A stretch of 64,000 bases of DNA, from NCBI RefSeq assembly GCF_006965485.1, contig NZ_CP041360.1:6676501-6740500 (forward strand). The letters are read 5' to 3'. The notes beneath the pieces are model-generated. The model saw only the letters and a list, made by a program, of their open reading frames with translations, was not told the origin of the DNA and ran no database searches. This document shows positions 43,996 through 53,108 of the stretch, piece after piece. This DNA comes from Spirosoma sp. KCTC 42546. GTDB taxonomy: Bacteria; Bacteroidota; Bacteroidia; Cytophagales; Spirosomataceae. Made by a program: the position numbers and the translations under genes. Position 1 is the first letter of the stretch; each line of letters starts with the position of its first letter.

Positions 43996-46900
43996 ATGAT
44001 ATACCTATACAAAAATTCGGGCAAGGCTGCATGGGCAGCCTGTCTGACGGTTATACTCCTGCTCTTGTGTAGCGGGTTATATGCCCAACAAATGGCAACC
44101 TGCAGTACACCGGGAATTATTGCCAAATGGAATTTCGACAGCAACACGGCCCAATGCAATGGCGGTCGAGACAACCCTGAGCCTACTGGGGGCTATGTCA
44201 ACCCTACCCTGAGCAACGGGGCGACCACTTACTGCCCGCAACTCAACGTTGGCTGCGGCACGGGGTTATTAGGCAGCCGTGGGCACCAAAATACACCCCA
44301 ATACAAATATGCCATTTGTTTGTTTAATTTTTATGATTCCCATAATCCTTTATTGGCAAACTTCAAGGCAGCTCCTTTTGATCCTGCCTCCACCGTCTGG
44401 GATCCATTGGCTCTCGTCAATGTATATGCTGAATACACCTTTCCGGTAGGCAATGTGGGTTGTCTCTCTAACTTTTCGCTCAATATATTACAGAAACAGT
44501 TTAGCGGTACGCAGGCCGGGGTCAATTTCGAGACCCAGGGCGTAGCCGTTTTTCGGAATGGGGTGCAGATTTACAGCAGCACCCAACCTATTTTGGCGGC
44601 AAACATCAATGGCACTCCCATGACTTTTAACTTTACGGGAGCCGATTTTTGTACCGATGGCAGCAAGGCTGTTACTTACCGGGTGTATTTTGGTCTGGTG
44701 CATCAGCTCAATGCACCGGGCGTACCGGGTACCCCTGCTCAAACAGGCTATGACAATATCTGTTTAAACGGTATTTGCGGGAGTGTAAAGGGCAAGGCTG
44801 TGGCTACTTCGGCTACTTGTCAAACGGGTACTCCTCTGAGTAACGGTACCATTACTTTATCAGACTATGACTCCGGTACTAAATTTGACTTTAGCGTTGG
44901 CAGTACTTATACGGGTGGCAAAACGTATGCCACGGCAAGCAGTATACCGGCAGGGGGTGTTATTGCCAACAACCTACCTAACCCTTCCGGGCCATTGCAA
45001 GAATATACCATACGCGTCTTTAATGCAACCGGTTGTGCTTATGATATTAATGTAACGCTTTATAATACCACCTGCCCCTCCTTTTGCAATCAGCCTTCAG
45101 GTGCGGTCGTTACGCTTAACCCGCCTACCTGTAGCGGTACCACTCCCGCCAACAACGGACAAATAGCGGTAACAGGCGTAACGGGTGGCGACAAAATAGG
45201 TATTTCAGTAGGCGGAGTGTACACAGGCCCTGCTTATGCCGCTGCCAATGCACTCAACGGCGGAGCCTATACATTTACGGGGCTATCGAACCCCGCAGGA
45301 GGCAGTCAGCTCTACACGATTCGTATTTTTAATGCCACCGATGGCTGTTATGTAGATCGGGTGGTTGAACTGGAGGGCGACGATTGTGCCGCCTGTAAAA
45401 AAGGCAAATCAGAAATATGGAACTCATCTTTAGGTGACCCCAATTCAACCCCCGCTAACGATGTGGCGGGCGAAGATGACCTGGCCATTGCTGAGTTTTG
45501 TTTGAGCAGCAAAAAAATAAACCTGTCGCTAACCAAAAGCGTCAATCCCAACACCGGTACCACCTGTACGGGAACTACATTTACGTGGACGCTTACGCTC
45601 ACCAACTCAGGCGATATGGACGCCACGGATATTCAGGTAGCCGACCTGATACCCGATGGCCTGGAATTTATAGGAGCAACGCCCTCAAGCGGTGTGTATT
45701 ATAAAACTACGGGTTGGATATTATCCAGCCTCGGAGCCGGCCAAAGTGCTACCGTGAGCATCACTACCTTTGCGCAAAAGGCTGGCACCTTCATAAACTG
45801 CGCGGAGGTGGTATCAGCCTTGCCGTTAAATGACCCCAACAGCACACCCGGGAATCAGGTAACCACCGAAGACGATTATGCCTGTGCCACCATCACGGTA
45901 ACGGGGGCTAGTCCTCCCATCATTGAAAAGGAGTTTAGCTCCATGCTCACCAAACCCGGTACACCCACCAGGCTCACGCTCAAAATCAGGAATAACGAAA
46001 GCACGCCCGTTACCCTCACCAGCGACTTCGTGGATACCTTTCCCACTAGCCCAGGGGCCATGGTAGTGGCCAGCACCCCCAAGATAGCAACATCCGGTCT
46101 GGTCATTCCTGCATCAGCCGTAGTAGCAACCGCCGGAGGCAATACCCTGACCCTTCCCAAAGGAACCGTACTGGCTCCGGGACTGAATCTGATCAGCCTG
46201 GAGGTGACCGTACCCAGCGAGGGTAGTTATTGTAATACCATTGCGGCCGGGAGTTTAAAAACGACAGTGGGCGAAAACTGTTTGGCAGCAACCGGGTGCC
46301 TGTTAGCCAGCAATACCTTTAACCTGGCTCCCCGGGTCAAGAAAACCATGACCCCGGCTACGATCCAAACGGGCCAGAACGCCACGCTCACCATTACCAT
46401 TGAGAATTTGAATGGTTCTGCTATGACGCTCAATCAGGATTTTGTCGATTATTTGCCGACAAACCTGGTGGCTACCGGTACACCCACCAGTACATGTGGG
46501 GGCGTAAGTTTACAAAACACCAATAAAGAACTCAAACTAGCGGGCGGGACAAGCATTGCGGCCAACAGCATTTGTACCATCACCGTACCGGTGACCTCCA
46601 ATGTGGCCGGCACCTATTGTAACGTTCTCCCGATGAATGGTGTACTGACCACTGTAGGCACCAACAACAATCTAGGCAACGAAGACATTGCCGAAGCCTG
46701 TGTAACCGTTACCAACACGCCATGTACTGCGGTAGGAACCGTAAGTGTAACTCAGAACCCAGCCACTACGATTGTACCGGGTAGTGATGTTAGCTTAACG
46801 GCGGTTGCTACTGGTTTTGGGGCTAACAGTATCGTGCAATGGTCGAGTGTGAATGGCAGTTTTAGTAACGTCGGGATTAATCCTACGGTGTGGACGGCGC

Positions 46901-49900
46901 CGGCTACGGAGGGAACCTACACCATTAAAACAGTCATCAATAATGCTGCAACCGGTTATGGTACCTGTAAAGATTCAACCACGACTACGATTACAGTAGC
47001 CTTTCCCTGTACAGCGCCCACGCCTACGGGGGTCCCAGCCGCCCGCTGCGGTGCGGGTACCGTAACGCTAAGCGCCAGTGGGTGCGATGCGACCCACCCC
47101 GCCGTCTGGTTCAGTGATGCGGCCCTGACCACCCAGGTGGGCACCGGCGATAGCTTCACTACGCCTGGCTTAACCACCACCACCACCTATTACGTGGCCT
47201 GTGTGAAAGATGCTACCTGTAAAAGTGCGGGCGTGGCCGTAGAGGCTACCATCAATGCCCTGCCCACCGTGACCAGTGCCGTGGCGACCCCGGCTACCTG
47301 TACCATAGATGGTACCGCGGCCAACAGCGATGCGCAACTGAGCCTGTCCGGCTTTGATCCCGCCGATCAGTACGATTATAACGAGGGCACTACCTACACC
47401 GGTTCGGCCACCTATGCCACCGCCACGGCTATCCCAGCGGATGGCGTGCTGGTAAGCAACCTGGCTAACCCAGCCGCGGCTACTACCTATACCATCCGGG
47501 TGTTCAACGCAGCAGGTTGTTTTATCGATGTGCAAGCCACTCTGCAACCAACCACCTGTACGCCTACCTGCACCCCACCCACCCCTACGGGCGCTCCAGC
47601 TGCTAGCTGCGGTACAGGCACCGTTACGCTAAGTGCCAGTGGGTGCGATGCGACTTATCCCACCGTCTGGTACAGCGATGCGGCCCTGACCACCCAGGTG
47701 GGCACCGGCGATAGCTTCACTACGCCTGGCTTAACCACTACCACCACCTATTACGTGGCCTGTGTGAAAGATGCCACCTGCCAAAGTGCAGGGGTGGCTG
47801 TGGAGGCCACCATCAATGCCCTACCCACCGTGGCCAGTGCCGTGGCGACTCCAGCTACCTGTAATGCCGCTGGTACTGCCGCCAATAACGATGCGCAACT
47901 GAGCCTGTCCGGCTTTGATCCCGCCGATCAGTACGATTATAACGAGGGCGCTACCTACACCGGTTCGGCCACCTACGCTACCGCCACGGCCATCCCCGTC
48001 AGTGGAATACTGGTGAGCAACCTGGCTAATCCGGCAGCGGCCACCACCTATACCATCCGGGTGTTCAACGCAGCGGGTTGCTTTGTGGATCTACAGGCAG
48101 TGCTTCAACCCACCACCTGTACGCCTAACTGCACCCCACCCACCCCAATCGGTGTAGCCGCTGCCCGTTGCGGAACGGGTACGGTGACCCTGACGGCCAC
48201 GGGCTGCGATGCGACCTACCCCGCCGTCTGGTTCAGCGATGCGGCTCTGGCCACCCAGGTTGGCACCGGCGACAGTTTCACTACGCCTGGCTTAACCACT
48301 ACCACCACCTATTACGTGGCCTGTGTGAAAGATGCTACCTGCCAAAGTGCCGGTGTCAGCGTGGTTGCCACGGTTAACGCCCTACCCACCGTGGCCAGTG
48401 CCGTGGCGACGGCGGCTACCTGTAATGCAGCGGGCACAGCCGCCAACGCCGATGGGGGATTGACCCTGGCTGGTTTTGGAGCCACCGACAAATATGACTA
48501 CAACCTCGGCGCTACCTACACCGGTTCGGCTACCTACGCTACCGCCACGGCTATCCCAGCGGGTGGCGTGCTGGTGAGCAACCTGGCTAATCCGGCCGCG
48601 GCTACTACCTATACCATCCGGGTGTTCAACGCAGCGGGTTGCTTTGTGGATCTACAGGCAGTGCTTCAACCCACCACCTGTACGCCTAACTGCACCCCAC
48701 CCACCCCAATCGGTGTAGCCGCTGCCCGTTGCGGAACGGGCACGGTGACCCTGACGGCCACGGGCTGCGATGCGACTTATCCCGCCGTCTGGTTCAGCGA
48801 TGCGGCTCTGGCTACCCAGGTGGGCACCGGTAATAGCTTCACCACCCCAGCCATCACCGCCACCACCACCTATTATGTGGCCTGTGTGAAAGATGCTACC
48901 TGTAAAAGTGCCGGTGTCAGTGTGGTTGCCACGGTTAACGCCCTGCCCATTCTGAGCCTGTCGGCCAGTTCGACCTCGGTAACGGTGGGCACCCCCGTGA
49001 GTCTGTCCGCCATCGGCTGCACCGGCTCGGTGGTCTGGAGTACGGGCGAAACAGGTGCCAGCATCAGTGTGACCCCCACCAACGCCACCACTGTCTACTC
49101 GGCCACCTGCACCACAGGACCCGGCTGTACGGCCACCGCTTCGATCACCCTCAACACAACAGCGGCCTGCTCAGTGAGCCTGACCACCAACAGCTTGCCT
49201 GTCGGCACTGTCGGACAAGCTTACAGCGCGAACCTGACGGTTTCGGGTGGGACGGCTCCCTACAGCTTCTTGCTGGCCGGGGGAACGCTGCCTACGGGTC
49301 TGACACTCAGTAGCACGGGCCTCATCAGCGGTATACCCACGGCCACGGGCACTTTCTCAACCACTATCCGCATCAGCGATAGTCAGAGCTGCTCGGTGAC
49401 TGTACCCCTGGCGGTGCTCAATATTGAGTTAGCGCCAACCTGCTCCTTAACGATTTCGGCAACGCCGGGCTCGTGCCAATCTGCCACCAACACTTACAGT
49501 GTCAGTGGTACGCTGAGTTTGACCAACAACACCAACGGGGGCACAATTCAACTGAGTGATGGGACTCAACTCATCTCCCTGAGTGTAGCCAGTGGCGTAA
49601 GCTCAGTGCCTTATTCGCTAACCGGGTTGGTTTCGGATGGGTTGGTTCACACCCTGACGGCCACCCTGAGTGGGTGTGGTACAGCCAGTGTAAGTTACAC
49701 CGCTCCGCAAAGCTGCATGGCGGCCAGTCTAGTGGTCGTTTCGGCTACGGTCTGCTACGGCAGTTCGGCCACCTTGGTGGCTAGCGGATGCACCGGCTCG
49801 GTGAGCTGGAACACGGGCGCCACGGGCACTACCCTGGTGACCCCGGCCCTGACCGCTTCGACCAGCTACACCGCTACCTGTACCACCGGCACGGGATCAA

Positions 49901-52197
49901 CCACCACCGCCGTGGGCACAGTAACGGTAATGCCTCAGGCCATTCTGAGCCTGTCGGCCAGTTCGACCTCCGTAACGGTGGGTACCCCCGTGAGTCTGTC
50001 TGCCATCGGCTGCACTGGCTCGGTGGTCTGGAGTACGGGCGAAACAGGTGCCAGCATCAGTGTGATCCCGACTAATGCCACCACTGTCTACTCGGCCACC
50101 TGCACCACAGGACCCGGCTGTACGGCCACCGCTTCGATCACCCTCAACACAGCCCCTGCGGCCAGTTTAGTGGTCGTTTCGGCCACCGTCTGCTACGGCA
50201 GTTCGGCTACCCTGGTGGCTAGCGGATGCACCGGCTCGGTGAGCTGGAACACGGGCGCCACGGGCACTACCCTAGTGACCCCAGTCCTGACCGCTTCGAC
50301 CAGCTACACCGCTACCTGTACCACCGGCACGGGATCAACCACCACCGCCGTGGGCACAGTAACGGTAATGCCTCAGGCCATTCTGAGCCTGTCGGCCAGT
50401 TCGACCTCCGTAACGGTGGGTACCCCCGTGAGTCTGTCTGCCATCGGCTGCACTGGCTCGGTGGTCTGGAGTACGGGCGAAACAGGTGCCAGCATCAGTG
50501 TGATCCCGACTAATGCCACCACTGTCTACTCGGCCACCTGCACCACAGGACCCGGCTGTACAGCCACCGCTTCGATCACCCTCAACACAGCCCCTGCGGC
50601 CAGTCTAGTGGTCGTTTCGGCTACGGTCTGCTACGGCAGTTCGGCTACCCTGGTGGCTAGCGGATGCACCGGCTCGGTGAGCTGGAACACGGGCGCCACG
50701 GGCACTACCCTAGTGACCCCAGTCCTGACCGCTTCGACCAGCTACACCGCTACCTGTACCACCGGCACGGGATCAACCACCACCGCCGTGGGCACAGTAA
50801 CGGTAATGCCTCAGGCCATTCTGAGCCTGTCGGCCAGTTCGACCTCCGTAACGGTGGGCACCCCCGTGAGCTTGTCCGCCATCGGCTGCACCGGCTCGGT
50901 GGTCTGGAGTACGGGGGCTACCACCAGCGTCATCAGTGTGATCCCGACTAATGCCACCACTGTCTACTCGGCCACCTGCACCACAGGACCCGGCTGTACG
51001 GCCACCGCTTCGATCACGGTCAATACAACAGCGGCCTGTTCAGTGAGCCTGACCACTAACAGCTTGCCTGTCGGCACTGTCGGACAAGCTTACAGCGCGA
51101 ACCTGACGGTTTCGGGTGGGACGGCTCCCTACAGCTTCTTGCTGGCCGGGGGAACGCTGCCTACGGGTCTGACACTCAGTAGCACGGGCCTCATCAGTGG
51201 CATCCCCACGGCCACGGGCACTTTCTCAACCACTATCCGCATCAGCGATAGTCAGAGCTGCTCGGTGACCGTACCCCTGGCGGTGCTCAATATTGAGTTA
51301 GCGCCGGTCTGCTCCTTAACGATTTCGGCAACGCCGGGCTCGTGCCAGTCTGCCAGCAACACTTACAGTGTCAGTGGCACGCTGAGTTTGACCAACAACA
51401 CCAACGGGGGCACAATTCAACTGAGTGATGGGACTCAACTCATCTCCCTGAGCGTAGCCAGTGGCGTAAGCTCAGTGCCTTATTCGTTAACCGGGTTGAT
51501 TTCGGATGGGTTGGTTCACACCCTGACGGCCACCCTGAGTGGGTGTGGTACAGCCAGTGTAAGTTACACCGCTCCGCAAAGCTGCACGGCTGCTTGTCCG
51601 CCACCGGTTCATGCGTGCAAGGGCACTAACTATGCGTTTGTTCTGACTACAACGCCGGGTATGGGAACTTACCAGTGGTATCGGAATGGCAGCGCCATTT
51701 CAGGTGCAACCGGTAGCTCCTTCACCGCAACCCAGGCCGGTAGCTACTCGGTAGTCGTCAATGGCAACGTGGTGGGTCAGTGCCCCGATGGCTCCTGCTG
51801 CCCAGTCGTGATTGTGGAGGATGAGGTACCCCTTTATCAGGCCAACGTCCAAACGCCAACCTGTAGTGGCAACACTCCCAATGCGGATGGGCGGATTCTG
51901 GTCAGTGGCTGGAAGCTGAGCAACAACGATGCGACGACCTATACCTACTCGATCTCCTTGGGCAGCAGTTTCAATGCCAGCCAAATCGTAGCGGGTGGTG
52001 CCAATCAGGTGGTGCCTGCCAGCGGAGTGCTGGTAACTACCCTGCCTAACCCCAGCACATCGGCGGGTCAGTCCTACACGATCCGGATTCAGACGGGGGA
52101 AGGTTGTTATCGGGATGTGGTAGTGAATTTGCCACAGACCCAGTGTGCCTGCCCACCCGCCAAGTGTGTGCCGTTCGTGATAAAGCGGGTTAAGTAA
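43996..52197 (+). CDS. giant modular surface protein C
   Basis: 2733 residues. Signal peptide L-L-L-L-C-S-G-L-Y-A-Q-Q. Layout: the ~230-residue N-terminal domain shared with giant B (A-K-W-N-F-D ... G-Y-D-N-I); ATC-type segments; a DUF11 domain near nt 45520-45910; two related beta-sandwich repeats; then three and a half 561-bp Ig_7+ATC repeats. Next come a He_PIG domain (nt ~49165), a ~93-residue Cys-bracketed domain, three 438-bp repeats, a second He_PIG (nt ~51030), a second Cys-bracketed domain, and the common C-terminal block ending C-P-P-A-K-C-V-P-F-V-I-K-R-V-K. Every module is a small beta-sandwich, so a long extended fibre is expected. It closes the cassette C operon. Function (adhesion, gliding, sheath or self-recognition) cannot be told from sequence. 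Confidence 0.88.
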   Translation: MIYLYKNSGKAAWAACLTVILLLLCSGLYAQQMATCSTPGIIAKWNFDSNTAQCNGGRDNPEPTGGYVNPTLSNGATTYCPQLNVGCGTGLLGSRGHQNTPQYKYAICLFNFYDSHNPLLANFKAAPFDPASTVWDPLALVNVYAEYTFPVGNVGCLSNFSLNILQKQFSGTQAGVNFETQGVAVFRNGVQIYSSTQPILAANINGTPMTFNFTGADFCTDGSKAVTYRVYFGLVHQLNAPGVPGTPAQTGYDNICLNGICGSVKGKAVATSATCQTGTPLSNGTITLSDYDSGTKFDFSVGSTYTGGKTYATASSIPAGGVIANNLPNPSGPLQEYTIRVFNATGCAYDINVTLYNTTCPSFCNQPSGAVVTLNPPTCSGTTPANNGQIAVTGVTGGDKIGISVGGVYTGPAYAAANALNGGAYTFTGLSNPAGGSQLYTIRIFNATDGCYVDRVVELEGDDCAACKKGKSEIWNSSLGDPNSTPANDVAGEDDLAIAEFCLSSKKINLSLTKSVNPNTGTTCTGTTFTWTLTLTNSGDMDATDIQVADLIPDGLEFIGATPSSGVYYKTTGWILSSLGAGQSATVSITTFAQKAGTFINCAEVVSALPLNDPNSTPGNQVTTEDDYACATITVTGASPPIIEKEFSSMLTKPGTPTRLTLKIRNNESTPVTLTSDFVDTFPTSPGAMVVASTPKIATSGLVIPASAVVATAGGNTLTLPKGTVLAPGLNLISLEVTVPSEGSYCNTIAAGSLKTTVGENCLAATGCLLASNTFNLAPRVKKTMTPATIQTGQNATLTITIENLNGSAMTLNQDFVDYLPTNLVATGTPTSTCGGVSLQNTNKELKLAGGTSIAANSICTITVPVTSNVAGTYCNVLPMNGVLTTVGTNNNLGNEDIAEACVTVTNTPCTAVGTVSVTQNPATTIVPGSDVSLTAVATGFGANSIVQWSSVNGSFSNVGINPTVWTAPATEGTYTIKTVINNAATGYGTCKDSTTTTITVAFPCTAPTPTGVPAARCGAGTVTLSASGCDATHPAVWFSDAALTTQVGTGDSFTTPGLTTTTTYYVACVKDATCKSAGVAVEATINALPTVTSAVATPATCTIDGTAANSDAQLSLSGFDPADQYDYNEGTTYTGSATYATATAIPADGVLVSNLANPAAATTYTIRVFNAAGCFIDVQATLQPTTCTPTCTPPTPTGAPAASCGTGTVTLSASGCDATYPTVWYSDAALTTQVGTGDSFTTPGLTTTTTYYVACVKDATCQSAGVAVEATINALPTVASAVATPATCNAAGTAANNDAQLSLSGFDPADQYDYNEGATYTGSATYATATAIPVSGILVSNLANPAAATTYTIRVFNAAGCFVDLQAVLQPTTCTPNCTPPTPIGVAAARCGTGTVTLTATGCDATYPAVWFSDAALATQVGTGDSFTTPGLTTTTTYYVACVKDATCQSAGVSVVATVNALPTVASAVATAATCNAAGTAANADGGLTLAGFGATDKYDYNLGATYTGSATYATATAIPAGGVLVSNLANPAAATTYTIRVFNAAGCFVDLQAVLQPTTCTPNCTPPTPIGVAAARCGTGTVTLTATGCDATYPAVWFSDAALATQVGTGNSFTTPAITATTTYYVACVKDATCKSAGVSVVATVNALPILSLSASSTSVTVGTPVSLSAIGCTGSVVWSTGETGASISVTPTNATTVYSATCTTGPGCTATASITLNTTAACSVSLTTNSLPVGTVGQAYSANLTVSGGTAPYSFLLAGGTLPTGLTLSSTGLISGIPTATGTFSTTIRISDSQSCSVTVPLAVLNIELAPTCSLTISATPGSCQSATNTYSVSGTLSLTNNTNGGTIQLSDGTQLISLSVASGVSSVPYSLTGLVSDGLVHTLTATLSGCGTASVSYTAPQSCMAASLVVVSATVCYGSSATLVASGCTGSVSWNTGATGTTLVTPALTASTSYTATCTTGTGSTTTAVGTVTVMPQAILSLSASSTSVTVGTPVSLSAIGCTGSVVWSTGETGASISVIPTNATTVYSATCTTGPGCTATASITLNTAPAASLVVVSATVCYGSSATLVASGCTGSVSWNTGATGTTLVTPVLTASTSYTATCTTGTGSTTTAVGTVTVMPQAILSLSASSTSVTVGTPVSLSAIGCTGSVVWSTGETGASISVIPTNATTVYSATCTTGPGCTATASITLNTAPAASLVVVSATVCYGSSATLVASGCTGSVSWNTGATGTTLVTPVLTASTSYTATCTTGTGSTTTAVGTVTVMPQAILSLSASSTSVTVGTPVSLSAIGCTGSVVWSTGATTSVISVIPTNATTVYSATCTTGPGCTATASITVNTTAACSVSLTTNSLPVGTVGQAYSANLTVSGGTAPYSFLLAGGTLPTGLTLSSTGLISGIPTATGTFSTTIRISDSQSCSVTVPLAVLNIELAPVCSLTISATPGSCQSASNTYSVSGTLSLTNNTNGGTIQLSDGTQLISLSVASGVSSVPYSLTGLISDGLVHTLTATLSGCGTASVSYTAPQSCTAACPPPVHACKGTNYAFVLTTTPGMGTYQWYRNGSAISGATGSSFTATQAGSYSVVVNGNVVGQCPDGSCCPVVIVEDEVPLYQANVQTPTCSGNTPNADGRILVSGWKLSNNDATTYTYSISLGSSFNASQIVAGGANQVVPASGVLVTTLPNPSTSAGQSYTIRIQTGEGCYRDVVVNLPQTQCACPPAKCVPFVIKRVK
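47010..48920 (+). repeat. 561-bp tandem repeats in giant gene C
   Basis: Units start near 47010, 47571, 48132 and 48693; the last is partial. Each complete unit encodes an Ig_7-type domain (R-C-G-x-G-T-V-T-L...T-T-T-Y-Y-V-A-C) followed by an A-T-C-N-A-A-G-T-A-A-N segment ending in V-F-N-A-A-G-C-F. Confidence 0.85.
49721..51034 (+). repeat. three 438-bp tandem repeats in giant gene C
   Basis: Copies begin at 49721, 50159 and 50597 and differ at few positions. Each encodes two Ig-like halves: V-C-Y-G-S-S-A-T-L-V-A-S-G-C and V-T-V-G-T-P-V-S-L-S-A-I-G-C. The second half also occurs once at about 48950-49160, upstream of the array. Confidence 0.9.
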
Positions 52198-52231
52198 TGG
52201 TCAATTAACGATCAATCGATAAGTCAATTAA

Positions 52232-52278
52232 TGGTCAATTTTGATCTACCATTTTTCCGGTAGAATCGAAATTGACCA
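52232..52278 (+). terminator. hairpin downstream of giant gene C
   Basis: TGGTCAATTTTGATCTACC pairs imperfectly with GGTAGAATCGAAATTGACCA around a short T-rich loop, 35 bp past the stop, followed by TTTTGA. It replaces the hairpin used after genes A and B. Confidence 0.65.
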
Positions 52279-52385
52279 TTTTGACTTCCTCACATCTATC
52301 AGAAATGAGAAAATTGTCTCTTCTTGAAGGCTATTCTTGTAGGGTTTCATGTGGGTGATATAAAGTCTTTATTTGAGTGCTTTTC

Positions 52386-52816
52386 TACCCGGCACTGGCC
52401 GCCCGGCTAAATCCCCTGAAGGGCAGGCCCGTTAAGTTCTAGCGTTTTCACCCCCCAACCCCCTGAAGGGCAGGGCCGTTAAGTTCTATCGTCTTTACCC
52501 CCAACCCCCTGAAGGGGGCGTACTCCGAAGTGGATTTTCTCCCCCTTTAGGGGGTTGGGGGGTAAAATAAGCCAATAAAAGAGGCTGATTAAGTAAAGAA
52601 AATTCAGAACTTAATGGCCCAACCCCCTGAAGGGGGCGTACTCCGAAGTGGATTTTCTCCCCCTTCAGGGGGTTGGGGGGTGAAAATAAGCCAACAAAAG
52701 AGGCTGGTTAAGTAGAAGGAAATTCAGAGCTTAACAGATCTGTCCTTCAGGGGACTTTATCCGCCAATGAGCAAAGGCCCCTGAAGAGGATTTAGCCGGG
52801 CGGCCAGTGCCGGGTA
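52386..52816. mobile_element. 431-bp MITE-like element with 29-bp perfect terminal inverted repeats
   Basis: The ends, 52386-52414 (beginning TACCCGGCACTGGCC) and 52788-52816, are perfect 29-bp inverted repeats. Inside are two G/C palindrome units with GTACTCCGAAGTGG centres, two copies of the 65-bp dispersed repeat and three IS-end-like GTTAAGTTCT/AACTTAA sequences. No coding region. Related end sequences occur at ~39390-39410 and ~52930-52955. Confidence 0.7.
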
Positions 52817-53108
52817 AAAAATCCCAAGTTTAGAACAGTAAAAGTGCGTTTTTCACCTCTCCTACAGGCTAATCTTGTAGGGGGCGTTTAATAGTAAGAT
52901 ACAGGGCTTTCCTAGAAAAACTTCCTACCCTGAAAAGCAGGGCGGCCGGTGCCGTGTCCTTTTTATAGGAAAGTTAACCTTCTTTTATAATCATTTCATG
53001 CCTTCAGCATTTTTATAAGAAATCCCTGTAGTAAGATAAGCCTACCTAAAGGCCGACTGATCAAGTAACGTTATTTATTGGCCGATACATCAGGGCGAAA
53101 TGAGTAGG
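52817..53108. other. intergenic with degraded repeat ends
   Basis: It holds a CTACAGGCTAATCTTGTAG hairpin related to one downstream of genes A and B (CTACTCTTGTAGG), and a diverged GCAGGGCGGCCGGTGCCG element end near 52936. Nothing coding. Confidence 0.5.
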
